Assembly (NCBI GenBank): GCA_019096065.1
Contig: JAGUCH010000002.1
Coordinates: 14,458,501 to 14,522,500, forward strand
Direction: 5' to 3'
Length of the DNA: 64,000 nt
Origin: Paracyclopina nana
Taxonomy: Eukaryota; Arthropoda; Copepoda; Cyclopoida; Cyclopettidae
Of the stretch, positions 31,038-42,149 are shown one piece after another. The notes beneath the pieces were generated by a model, which saw only the letters and a list, made by a program, of their open reading frames with translations, made no database searches and had not been told where the DNA came from. The first letter of the stretch is position 1. Each line of letters begins with the position of its first letter. Position numbers and translations under genes: made by a program.

Positions 31038-31262
31038 GTAGCTCACTGCAACCTCTTACATACTCTTCTTCTTCTCCGACCATTTCTTCTCCTGCAACTT
31101 CCATGTCATCTTCATACACAATTTCAAGTACCGCACCATTAACTGAGCTGACATTTGCTGCCAAGCCATCTAAGTCATTAGTATATTCAACGTTTTGGGC
31201 AGGATTGGGCTGATGTCCAATGGCTCCTTGATCCTCCATGGTTCTTTTGGGGTTTTTCTTGC
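31038..31262. other. Short minus-strand frame, doubtful
   Basis: An open frame on the minus strand (31239-30970) begins MEDQGAIGHQPN and includes an acidic EEMVGEEEEYV stretch. It has no recognised motif and overlaps the proposed LTR. It may be part of the retroelement's upstream region or chance. Confidence 0.25.
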
Positions 31263-31340
31263 CACAGGTGGGAATCGAACCTGCGACAATTGCATAGATA
31301 TGATTAGAGATCCTGCTTGCTGCCGCTACGCTATGGGGAC
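31263..31340 (-). tRNA. tRNA-like pseudogene or SINE head
   Basis: Minus strand GTCCCCATAGCGTAGCGGC has an A-box (TAGCGTAGCGG), and GGTTCGATTCC is a perfect B-box, spaced as in a tRNA. By eye the acceptor stem pairs at only about 4 of 7 positions, and neither the anticodon stem nor the T stem pairs fully. I therefore read it as a tRNA pseudogene or the 5' part of a tRNA-derived SINE, not a working tRNA. Confidence 0.5.
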
Positions 31341-33337
31341 CGGCTCCAAAATTTAAAGAATTTTCAAGACTTTAAAAGGAAAATGCTAGGATGGTATTGG
31401 ATTCTAAAGTAGCAAAAATACTAACCTTTCAGCGTTTTCACAGCATATGCAGGAAACGGAAAGCCAATTTTCAATTTTCACTTTTTGTTTAAGTAAAATT
31501 AAGTTCGAATAAGTCATATTTTTTTCAGAAAAGCCTATTTCATTTGTATTTTGAGACACAAATGTCTGTCCGGTAACACTAGCAAATGTTTACCTAACCT
31601 CAAGGCTCAAACTTTCGTATTATTGTTTCCAGATAATTGCAAACGTTGCAAGATTATTTTTGAAATACATAGTTTTAATAAATTCTGATTTTAAATAATT
31701 GATGAGCATCTTCATGATCCTCTAAAAATATCTTAAAAATTTAGAGTACAATGGCATTTCTAGATAATTTGATCTATTTAGAACCATACCTTCTGGTAGA
31801 ACTGTTACAAGCTAACTGAAAACCCAATATCACACGATTTCGCTCCAGAAGAAATATTTTGGACTTTTGAAGGTGATTTCCACATATACTGGATCATTCA
31901 TCATGGATTTGAAAGGTGATTTAAAACAGTACTCCTAGCTCACCGAAAATGGTAATTTTTTTGTAAAATAAGATTACAGTGCACAGTGGTTTAAAATCCC
32001 TTCTTGACGCGGACGGAGAAAATACTCGCAAAATCGTCAGAGTCAATTTTCAACGCGCTCTAAGCTAAAAATAAACTTAACTTAAATCACCATTGTTATA
32101 ATTGCTAAATGTCATTCTATGTCAAAGAAAAGTAATAGAATCCTGAAAATTAGCATAATTAGTTGTTCTACTGTTTTCCCTCATCAAAACTGTTTCAGGC
32201 AAGTTTACTTTTTAAAGATGAATTTCAACCTTTTTCTATGAATTCTCACGAATTTGAGCAATTTTCATGGCTAAAAAGTTATCCCAAAAAGAAGCAGAGA
32301 GTTGGTGGCAAAATGAGATTTTTGCAATTTCAATTTGGCAGAATTTCTTACGCGCGTGAAAATGGCTTTCACAGTGGCTCAAAATGCCTTCTCAACCCTC
32401 TCACAAATTATTGAAATAATTCCAAACAATTTTGATGAATTGTCATTAAATGGGGTCAAACATTGCTCAATCATAAAAGATAATTTTAATTTAATTACGA
32501 TCAAAAGTTAAGGTCACAAAAATGGGCTAAAATGGCTGTTCTATCATTTTCATTGGTGAACACTATTCAAACAAATTTGATTTTGAATTTGAATTTGAAT
32601 CATCAACTGTCAATGCAAGCCTTTTTTCTCTTTTCATTGCCTAGAAGTCAAACTAAATTAATACCTGAAAAATTTTGGTTAAATGAGAATTTGGGTAATT
32701 TGGGGATTTTCAAGTTCGCTTGAAAATATCTGTTTTACCCATTTGTATTTGTTTGAAAATAAAATAGGTATTTTAAAAATCATTGAGCCTCTAAAATGAC
32801 TCTTATATCATGATTTTTGTGAAAAATAAGCATTTTGCTGAAAAAGACAATGGCTTCTCACATATGTCCAGCTCACGGAAATCACAAAGCTTTATTTAGG
32901 TTTGTCTTTAATAGTTAGCAAGGGCTACCTCTGAAAGATTGCAATAGATTCTTTCTTTTCTTTTCACTTTTTGCAAAGAATGATTACTTTGATGCCACAC
33001 ATCACGTTTTTGTTTCTGCACCAAAGGGGGTGTCTCACAATCAGCATATAGATTTGAGATTTCTCCACTTATGCATTAGAGGAAAGAAGGGAAGTTTAAC
33101 GAGCTGCTGCAGCAGCCATGATACTGACCTTATGTACATGCGGAGAAATCCCGCGCCCCAAATGCCAATTTTGAGACATCCCCTTTGAATTTTTATCTTT
33201 CACTTTACATACATTTGTGCTCTTTAGATAGCCTAGAAGTTATTCAAATTAGAAGCCAAAAATTAGTGCTAAAATTGGAAATCTAGGATTTGACGTAATT
33301 TTTTGTGCGCGTAAAATCGGCTTTTGATACACTGTGC
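31341..33337. repeat. Remnants of CACAGTG-type TIR elements
   Basis: CACAGTGG occurs at 31982 and 32370, and its inverse CACTGTG at 33330-33336. The bases inward of each follow the pattern AAAA-GCC-ATTTT-CGCGC, which also occurs at 6661. Pairs such as 31982/32370 and 32370/33336 could bound short non-autonomous copies. The rest (31341-31980) is AT-rich with no gene seen. Confidence 0.5.
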
Positions 33338-33520
33338 CATGTCTTTTTTATTTGCTAAAAATACACTACTCTTTTGTAAATCTTTAAAAATCAACTCATT
33401 TTCAGATAGTGGTGATTCACTGAACATGACTCATTTGTCGAGACTTGATACAATCAAGTGCCTGAAAGCATTTGGTGCAGAATTAAATGAACAGCGTAGC
33501 ACATCTACTCTGAAAAACAA

Positions 33521-34530
33521 TTGCTTAAATTAAAGCTTAAAGTGCATCCTATCAATGCATTTGTTTCAAATTTATCTGTGGGTGAATTAAAGGCAGTAAG
33601 GAATGCCCTAGAACGAAAAACTAGCTTCCATGCTATTAGAGATAGAGCTTTCATACTTAACCATTTTGTGAAAGCTTATCCAGAATGTCCTTTAGAAGCT
33701 CTCATGAAGGTTCTCAACAGGTCAGAGGAGTTTTTGGTAGAATGTTTGACAACCCTTTGGGGAAAAATATGTGCTATTTAAATGCATTTTGCAATGCCAT
33801 ATTGAGCTGTCAATCAGTTGTGAAACAATTGCCAAATTTAATTGGAAGAAGTGAATTATTTCGGTTTCTGAAAAGTGTCGTTAATTGTAAAGGAGTCTCA
33901 AGTACACTTCCACTGAGAAAATGGCTATCAGGAATTGCACCTGAGTTTGGAACTGACATGCAAATGGACCCTTGTGAGCTTATAGTCAAGCTAATCAATG
34001 AATGCGAGTTTCTAAATGAATTGACGAGCTTTTCAATGAAGGTAGATTATAAGTGCTCACAATGTAATAATATTTCTACTTCAACTGTAGTTCACGTGAA
34101 TGTGCTAAATGAAAGTCTATTAGGCAATACCACTCAGGAGGTATTGAATAATAATAGAAATGGAACTATTGAACTAAATTGCAGCTCTTGTAATTTGATA
34201 ACATGCCATATTATAACTGAGATTGGGTCAGATGCTCCAAACCTGTTGATTGTTTCATTAAGCAGATTTGATAATTATGGGAGAAAAAGGATTGATAATA
34301 TCTTTCCATCTGATGAGGTAACATTTTGCAATAAAAGTTTAGGCTCAGAAGCATTGTCGAGCACATTGGTTCCACAATACACTCTGGTCATATTGTTGCA
34401 CATTTAAATACCTCACAAGGTTGGATCAAATGCGATGATACTATACTGCAGCACTGCTCTGTTGCCCTTAGAGGGTATATGTTTTTCTATGAAAGGGAAG
34501 ATATCCTTGTGACTGAGGGTGCATCCAATC
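33521..34530 (+). pseudogene. USP-like cysteine protease domain of the Helitron
   Basis: The Cys box is GKNMCYLNAFCNAIL (about 33770-33810). It is followed by a MDPCELIVKLI helix corresponding to the QQDAxEFL box, two CxxC pairs (CSQC; CSSC) typical of a USP zinc ribbon, and PNLLIVSLSRFD. The His box HSGHIVAHLN with WIKCDD lies in a different frame after about 34382, so one frameshift breaks the domain. A SAP-like segment (DTIKCLKAFGAEL) precedes it. In Helitrons OTU and Ulp1 proteases are known companions; I do not know of USP-type ones. It may process the polyprotein or deubiquitinate host targets. Confidence 0.65.
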
Positions 34531-37500
34531 AAGTTATCTCTGGGTTTAGTGAAACTCTTCCTATGGAGGTGGGATTTGATGCTACTGCAGATAAGCAGGC
34601 GCCGAGTGAAGGCTTAGTCAACAATGATGAAAATAATCTATGCTTCAGAAGAGATCAAGCTTTAGTAAATTTGGCTAATGGCGAGAAATTCTATGACTTG
34701 TTCAATAATAATCCTGTGATTGAAGCAGGGTTGAAAATGCAATCAGAGTTGAGTGATTGGAAGCCAGAAAGGATGTGTGATATATGTAAAGAATCCTGGT
34801 TTGATACTCAGGTCAGGAATTCTAAGGGAATTTTGGCCTGTGAACGGTGTAGAAAAGAGAGCTATAAAGAAAAGGAGTGCTTAACATTTTCAGCTCAGAA
34901 TGGAATGATTCCATGTGATGTTCCTGATTGTCTTAAGGAATTGAATCAAATTGAAGAAGCAAGCATAAAGTTGATAAAACCTTTCCTATCTATTTACAAA
35001 AGGCAAGGAGGAACAGTTGGCTCAAAGGGTCATTGCATCAGTTTTTCTCAAAATGTTGAAGAGTTTGTTAAATCTCTTCCCTGGGGTATTAATGAACTAC
35101 CAATTATTGTGCTTCAAAATCCGGTGACACAAGCTCAAAAAATTTAAGGCTGATGCAACTAAAATAAGATCAGCCTTAGAATGGTTAATTCTTAACAATC
35201 CATATTACAAGCACATAAAAGTAAATGAAAGCAACCTTGCACAATATAATTGTGGAGTTATCGAAAATTTAAATGTAATGAATGCTGATAGTGCAGAGGA
35301 AAATATTCAAAACTATACTCCAGTCATGAATGATGAGGGTAGTATGCTTGATGCAATAAATGAGTTTCATGAAAACGGTATGGATTTGCCCAGGCCAACT
35401 TCAACAGTTTGCGAGTCCATCGATAAAGATCAAGTGATGGATTATGTCAGAAATGCAGTGAGTAAAATTAAGACAAACTGTGAAAATAAGCCATTTCATT
35501 GGGTAAACACAAATGACAAACCCGAAAATGAGTATTTACCAGGGTTTTTACTAAGGCTTTTCCAACTTTGTTTCCTGATGGACAAGGAGACATTACTAGG
35601 CCACTTGAAGGGAGTGACACCTTCTATGTCTCAATGGCTTCAGCATTTGTGTAGGGTGAGTCGAAGGTTTGCAAAAACCCTTTATTTCTTATGGTTGGGA
35701 CTAACATTTTGCAGAAGCAACAAGCACTTTGCAGTGGCAACTTGTATGCTAATAATGCAATTGCTGAAATGACTGTGGAGAAATTAGCTGATCAACTGAA
35801 ATCTGGTAACTCATCAGTTTTAAAGAGCATGTATTGCTACTCAAGCCAAATTAAAGGAAGCCAGCAATTTTTCAGTCAGCATATTTCAAAAAGTTACAGC
35901 TTCCTTAGGGATATCAAGATAAGTAGTAAAAATGAAGAAATGTTTAATCTCTTCCTAACTTTTAGTGCAGCTGATTTTCATTGGGAGGGTTTGCATGACT
36001 TATTACCTGGCCATGAAAAGTACCTCGGTAAGAGGGTGGTAAAAATATGGCAGAATTGAAAAAGTCTGATAATCCTGATGAGTTCATTGATGAAAGGTCA
36101 GATTACTTACTTAGAGCACAAGCTGTCCATGACAATATTGATATAGTGAATGCCTATTTTCAAAAAAGATTGATTTGTTATGGAAATATGTTCTTGAACC
36201 ACTCTTTGGAGGGAAGAATTATGTTCAGAGGTACGAATTTCAAAATCGAGGAGCAATTCATTGTCATATGGTAATGAGTTGCGAGAAAGGCCTCTCAAGT
36301 GATGAAATGGATCTAGCAAGGGAAAGCTTGCCAAAGATCCAAGACTCTTTTACTGAAATAGAAAGGAGCATTGCCCTCAAAAAGCCGAAAAGATCAAAGC
36401 TTGCAGGCAAAAATGGTTGAGTTTTCATCAAGACTCATTGGCATAAAAGCTGTACATCCTGAGCTTGACCCAGCAAAGTGGCCACCTCCTTTTGGGCAAA
36501 ATACTATCAAACCTAAAACCAATGTTCTCAGAGAAAATTTTGCAGATAAGGCCCATAGTAAAGAAGCACTTTATGAAATGTATACAAATTTGGTGAACAG
36601 GGTATTAGTACATGAATGTAGGATGTATAGCTGCAAAGACCCAAAAAGAGCCAAGATCACAAAAGTAACAGAAAATGATGGCACTGTCCGTAAAGTTAGG
36701 GTGCTTCCATGTAGGTTTCACTTTCCTGAAAAAATCCATGGCTTTGAAGTCCTAGGCCAATCAAATGGTAAACTTGAAAAATGGTGATGATAAATGGCAG
36801 CCATGTCATTGAAGAGTGTTCTAATCCTGGAACTAAAGGAGCTTCTTATGTTGAGGATGAGCTAAAGCACCTTAGAAACCACCCTAACATTGTGTGCCAC
36901 ATTCCAGAAGTAGCCTTATTATGGGGAGCGAATATAGAAAGCAAAGAAATCAAAAGCTTTGAGCAAGTTCATAGATACTTACTTAAATATGTTATGAAGG
37001 CTGAAAAGTCTTCTGATGTCTTCTCTAATTTAGCTAAATCTATTGTTGAAAAGGTTGATGAAAGCTCTTCGTTGAGAAGTGCAGCACAAAAGATCATTCT
37101 GAAAAGTATAGGAGAGAGAGACATGAGCTTAAATGAGTGTGCATTAATTTGTCAAAATTTACCATATGTGAAATATAGCAAAACTCCTAGGAAAGCATGT
37201 CTCAAAGGCTCTAAAAGGGTGAAAATGCAAGTAAGCTCTGATTCAGAAGGTTTGATGGAAGATGATTGGTCAAATGCCTACTGGCAAAGGGAAAGGTGTC
37301 CTGGTTATATCAAGCTTTGTGAGGACTATCCTGACAAATTTAAGCATGAGAAGCACCCTAAAGATATCTCTTTAAGGGAGTTCATGAAGAACTTTTCAAA
37401 AAGTGGAAGTATGCTCCAAATTCTACTGTATTTGCTTATTTCATGCCTACTTATAGATACATAGTGAACAAAGCAAAACCAGGCTATGAAGAATTTTGTA

Positions 37501-37700
37501 AAACTTACTTCTCCAAGATAAACCTGGGTGTTATTTAAGTAATGTTGGAACAAACTTTGAGTCTTGCTCTGCTGAGTTAAAAGATTTTGTTGAAAACTCA
37601 CCCTTTTGCCCACAGTTGGTAAAAGAGGAATTCATGGAAAGTCAAGTAGACATCATTGAGCAGGAAGTGAAGACAAAAATGTAGAAGGAAATGATTTTGA
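34531..37700 (+). pseudogene. Helitron Rep endonuclease region (HUH), broken
   Basis: The zinc region CDICKESW...CERCRK is followed by FSAQNGMIPCDVPDCLKEL and GHCISFSQNV, then ALEWLILNNPYYKHI after a frame change at about 35145. These are standard Helitron N-terminal features. Next comes NLFLTFSAADFHWEGLHDLL, then YEFQNRGAIHCHMVM (about 36225-36270), the HUH metal-binding motif of the rolling-circle nuclease. HECRMYSC...PCRFHFP and ALLWGANIES then YLLKYVMKAE complete the Rep domain. Frames change near 35145, 35700, 36050, 36240, 36400 and 36785, so no full-length protein can be made. Confidence 0.8.
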
Positions 37701-39444
37701 TGAGCTATATTTTGAGGAAAACACAGATGTACCTAAAGCACAAAGAGATGACTGGATGGAATTATATGCTCATGATTATGATACTGATTCTAATGTTAAC
37801 AAAGAAATAGAAGATGAAGCCAATTTAGACTATGAAGGTGAACAAAATTCTGAAACTGAATACAATTGGTACTCAGATTCTTCAGAACTTCAAATGAGTT
37901 CTGATAGACTGAAAGAGTTGAGAAAATGGATTGATTTGCAAAAGCAATCACATGTTTTTCTTCCAAGAGATGAAGAGCTGATTGATCCCTCATTGTTGAA
38001 TTACAAACAAATAAGAGCTTACACTCTTCTTTGTAAATGGGTGGATGAAAAAGTAAAATGTCCAGAAACTCCTCCAATATACTTGAATATTTCAGGAAGA
38101 GCCGGTTGTGGAAAAAGTTTCTTTTTGAAGTGTTTGTCCCAATATGTGGAAAATGCAGAGCCCAATTTTATGAAAATTGCAGCTCCTACTGGGACAGCAG
38201 CCTTTCTAGTTAGAGGGACTACTCTTCACTCATTGCTAAAGCTTGATATCACCCAAGGGAAAAGTTTTGAGATTTCATCTCTGTCTGGTGACAATTTGAA
38301 AAATATGCAAGAGGAATTCAAAAATGTCAACCTAATTGTAATTGATGAAAAATCTATGATTGGATTATATATGCTATACATGATTCACATGAGGTTAAAA
38401 GAGCTGAAAGGTAAACCTAGAAAAAGTAAAGAAATAGGTCTACCTTTTGGAGGTGTATCTGTTGTTTTGATGGGAGATTTTGCCCAGCTACCTCCTGTTG
38501 GAGATTTTCCCCTTTTGAAGAAAATTTGGCAAAGCTTTCCCATTATCAATTAATGGGCAGAAACTTATTCAATGAATTCAAAATGACTATAGTTTTTGAT
38601 GTCATTATGAGGCAACAAGGCGAGTCTCAAAAAAATTTAGAGAATGTCTAGAAAATATTGCTTCAGGAAAGTTTTGCAAAGATGAAGATTGGAAATTCTT
38701 GATGGAGAGGGACCTTAATGGACCTAATTTTACTCCAGAGCAAAGGGAAATGTTCAAGTCAGAAGCCTTAATGCTTTGTGCTTTAAAAAGGACATGGTTG
38801 CATTTAACAAAAAGAATAAGAGCTCTTGGAACTCCAGTGGCTATTATTAAAAGCGAGAACAATTGTTCAGTTTCTGCAGCTGCTAGCTCCTCTCGAGCTC
38901 AAGGCTTATTGAGTCAGGTAATGATAGCCAAAACTCCCAAGTATTGCTTACTACTAATCTATGGAAAGAGGCAGGTCTGACCAATGGTGCGAGAGGTGAA
39001 ATAAAATTCATACTTTACACACATAAAAATAAGCCACCCCAGCTTCCTATAGGCGTAATAATTCAGTTTCCAGATTATATTGGGCCTAGTTTTTGTTCAA
39101 AGATGGAGAAATGTGTTCCTATTGTTCCTATTACTAGGACTTGGTACATGAACAAAGTAACCTGTGTAAGGAACATGATTCCAATTGAACCAGCGTATGC
39201 AATAACAATACATAAAAGCCAAGGGAAAACTCTTGATAAAGTTATCATTAACATCGGGAAGAGAGAATTTGCTAATGGCCTTGCCTACACAGCTGTGAGT
39301 AGGTGCAAAAATATAGAGAATCTAGTGTTTGATCCTTTCCCAGGCTACAGAAGGTTTTCCTCCATTTTCACTCACAGTATTTTTAAATCTAGAAAAAAGC
39401 AAGATATCAAAGAAAGATCAAGCGATGAGAGTTATGTAGATTGA
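37700..39444 (+). pseudogene. Helitron Pif1-type helicase, broken
   Basis: Walker A is GRAGCGKSFFLKC (about 38095-38130), Walker B is LIVIDEKSM (about 38330-38360), and motif III is VLMGDFAQLPPVG. After frame changes near 38550 and 38950 the C-terminal motifs follow: AITIHKSQGKTLDKV (about 39200) and YTAVSRCKN. These are the SF1B Pif1/RecD signatures fused to Rep in Helitrons. In an intact element it would unwind DNA during rolling-circle transposition. Confidence 0.85.
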
Positions 39445-40029
39445 GTAGTTAGAGTTTCTAAAGGTTAATTGGTAAAGTGATGATAGGGACTCCAAGTTCA
39501 TTTGGGGCCGAAGGAACACTATAAAGAAAACCTAGCGAAGCCACTTGTGACTAATTATCAGGCAGCAATTTGTTGCATAACTGATAATCTCCTCCTGGGT
39601 TGGCTATGGAAAACAGTCACTGTTTACTGATATGTATACCAAATTGATATTGGCTTTCAAACTTTATTTGTTATCTTATTTTGGTTTTGGAAAGTAAGCT
39701 CGACCTAGCTGTCCACAATGTGGACGCGTACATCTGGTAATACTATATATGCTGCCTAGGCAAAGTGGAACATAAGTGAATTTGTGGGACTTAACTCCAG
39801 TGTGCTTCACATCCACGCTGCAGGTGCCTTGCTTTTAACTGGCTGACATTATGTAGAAGTAGGCCCCACCAGAAGTTGAACTGTTCGACACTTATTATGC
39901 ACCCCAAGGTTCACCCCTTAATTCATTCACAAGTGTATAGGGCAAAACTAGAAGAGCCATATTCCTAATAGCGGATTTTAGTCGAAGCCATGGTGGGCTG
40001 AGAACTGCCTTGTCTTGGAGGGCTCACAA
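39445..40029. other. Non-coding, probably the Helitron 3' flank
   Basis: No open frame of note. TGTCCACAATGTGGACGCG near 39710 could form a small hairpin. It precedes the repeat block interrupted by the TIR element at 40180. No clear CTRR terminus was found. Confidence 0.35.
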
Positions 40030-41160
40030 TGAAAATTGGCTGGTTCTCTGATTAAATGTCACATTTAAGAGACCTAACCCAAACTACTTACAACACCCAA
40101 GAATTATATATTTTCTGAAAGCGTGTGTCCCAAGTGTTCATTTGGTGATAAAATAAAAATCATGGCCTATCGCGTCTAAGGGATATACTAAAATGCGTGA
40201 CATGCGCGACATGCGCGACATGCGCGACAAGCGCGACAAACTACTAAAATGCGCGACATGCACGACTACTAAAATGCGCGACATACACATCAATAAAAAA
40301 AACCATATTTTGTTACATTATGCGATACATGAGAAGCAGCTGCTTTATCAAAATAAATTCAGGAGGATGGCCCCAGGGGAATAAACGCCTCTGTTACGCA
40401 GTACAGCAAGCCGTGTTGCCAATGGATTTTCTGGCTAATGACCAATTTTTTTGTGCAAAGGTGATCTCTTTTGCAGCAGCAATTTTCTACATCAACTTTG
40501 CAAAACCGACGAATTTTGCAACCTGTAGCTCAGAGTCAACCAAATGAGCTGAATTTTTGTGTGTTTCTCACATTTTGCCAGGGCTGAAAATTATATTTAC
40601 GACTTTTTCCAAGTTTGGACTACCAGAGGTAGTTATTTATGAATGCTTTTGGTATTTTTTGTGCTTAATCTTTTCATCAATTTTAACCATACTAACTACA
40701 GTCATGAAGTGCTACTTTGGTTATCCAAATCACCTATAAATGACATTAACAATAATTATGCCATGATTTCAGCCATAACAAAAAAGGTCATCAGAAAGAG
40801 CTCTAATAAGGAAATTTTTGGAAAAACCGTAAATTAAGGCCTGATCAAAATATCGAGCGATATTATACTGATATTAGCAAATATCAGGAACTTATTATAA
40901 TATTTTTATAATAATATTTTTTTATATTTTTTCATCGGATTCGGTTTAAAATCAATATTTAAAGAATTATTAACAAAAAATATTATTTTCATTTTAGTTG
41001 TCTGTCGAGCATGTCGTGCATTTTAGTAGTCGCACATGTCGCGCATTTTAGTTGTTTGTCGCGCATGTCGCGCATTTTAGTAGTATGTCGCGCATGTCGC
41101 GCATTTTAGTATATCCCGCGTCTAATAACATAAATTATGTTTCTGCTGCAAGAACCTTAC
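40030..41160. repeat. Older repeat copy split by a TIR element
   Basis: The block TATATTTTCTGAAAGCGTGT, then CCAAGTGTTCATTTGGTG and AAATCATGGCCT, ends in TAACATAA beyond the inserted element. The same block, uninterrupted, is at about 47785-47875 in the EEF2KMT intron and inverted at about 48195-48270. It is therefore a dispersed repeat family, and this copy carries a younger insertion. Confidence 0.8.
40180..41117. mobile_element. 938-bp TIR element with 8-bp target duplication
   Basis: It starts GGGATATACTAAAATGCG and ends CGCATTTTAGTATATCCC, a near-perfect inverted repeat. Inside each end are alternating GCGCGACAT copies in tandem. The flanks 40172-40179 and 41118-41125 are both GCGTCTAA, a perfect 8-bp target-site duplication. 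No coding frame is present, so it is non-autonomous (MITE-like). An 8-bp duplication fits hAT, P or Merlin superfamilies among others; I do not assign one. Its right end lies 160 bp before the POLR2E start codon. Confidence 0.85.
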
Positions 41161-41276
41161 TTTCAGATTAGAACCTCTGGTAACGCTGTGGGCGCTCGCG
41201 TTGTTTTTGTTTACACACCAAAAGCATCATCGATTCGTCGTCTTTTGCTTCTCTGGTGATTTAGTGAATTTTCACC

Positions 41277-41964
41277 ATGGATGATGAGGCGGAGATTTAC
41301 AAGCTTTGGCGGATTCGTAAGACAATCATGGCTCTTTGCCACGATCGTGGTTACCTGGTAAGGTTTTGTCTGCGTTTTGAAGAAATCGCGAATTTCAGCC
41401 GTTTACTTCCAGGTAACTCAAGACGAGTTGGACCAGAGCCTGGACCAGTTCAAGGCCCAGTTCGGCGACAAGCCGAGTGAAAAACAGCCGGCGCGCAGTG
41501 ATCTCATCATCTTGGTGGCTCACAACGATGACCCCACCGACCAAATGTTTGTCTTTTTCCCCGACGACGAAAAGCCCGGAATCCAGCACATCAAGACGTA
41601 CTGCAAACGCATGCAAGAGGAGAACATCACGAGGGCTGTCATTGTGGTGCAAAAGGGCATGACACCTTCAGCCAAGAGCAGCCTCACTGACATGGCGCCC
41701 AAGTACATCCTGGAGTACTTCCTCGAGTCCGAGCTCTTGACCAACCTCACCGAGCATGAGCTCGTTCCTGAGCACGTTGTCATGACCCCCGAGGAGAAGA
41801 AGGAGCTCCTCATGAAGTACAAACTGAAGGAGAACCAGCTGATGCGCATCCAAGTGGGCGATCCCGTGGCCAGGTATTACGGGCTCAAGCGAGGACAAGT
41901 GGTGAAAATCATTCGGGCCTCGGAAACCGCAGGCAGATACATTTCATACCGACTTGTTGTGTGA
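41277..41964 (+). CDS. POLR2E: RNA polymerases I, II and III subunit RPABC1 (RPB5)
   Basis: Two exons, 41277-41357 and 41413-41964, encode 210 residues, the standard length of this subunit. The protein begins [17 protein letters not shown]. It has the N-terminal jaw domain ([15 protein letters not shown]) and the C-terminal assembly domain shared with archaeal RpoH ([20 protein letters not shown], then [14 protein letters not shown]). RPB5 sits in the lower jaw of all three nuclear RNA polymerases and contacts downstream DNA. The intron is 55 bp with GT-AG ends. A MITE ends 160 bp upstream, so the promoter is very short or includes transposon sequence. The stop is 185 bp from that of the convergent CREB gene. 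Confidence 0.97.
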
Positions 41965-42149
41965 CGGGATTAACCATTTGCTGTTACGCGACAAATTTAA
42001 TATAGTATATAGATAACTTCTGATATCATTGATATTGTACACAGGATTATAATAGCAGGGTCAAAACAATCTTCACACCCAACATAGAAGGTGATTTTGA
42101 CACGCGCGTCATGAAAGATTGTCAACACACTCACACACTAAAAGTACGC

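Larger units (their letters stand above)
33400..39444 (+). mobile_element. Helitron, frameshifted, with USP domain
   Basis: A series of overlapping plus-strand frames in all three phases together spells a Helitron polyprotein: an N-terminal USP-like protease, a Cys-rich zinc region, the Rep (HUH) endonuclease and a Pif1-family helicase. At least six frame changes and stops separate them, so this copy is dead. Exact termini (TC...CTRR with a 3' hairpin) were not identified. Codon use is AT-rich. Confidence 0.85.

Noticed and set aside
31263..31340. A functional tRNA gene
   Set aside because: A and B boxes are good, but acceptor, anticodon and T stems do not pair well by eye.
40185..40260. A CRISPR-like array of ATGCGCGAC repeats
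   Set aside because: The repeats are short, contiguous, without spacers, and form the ends of a TIR element in an animal genome.
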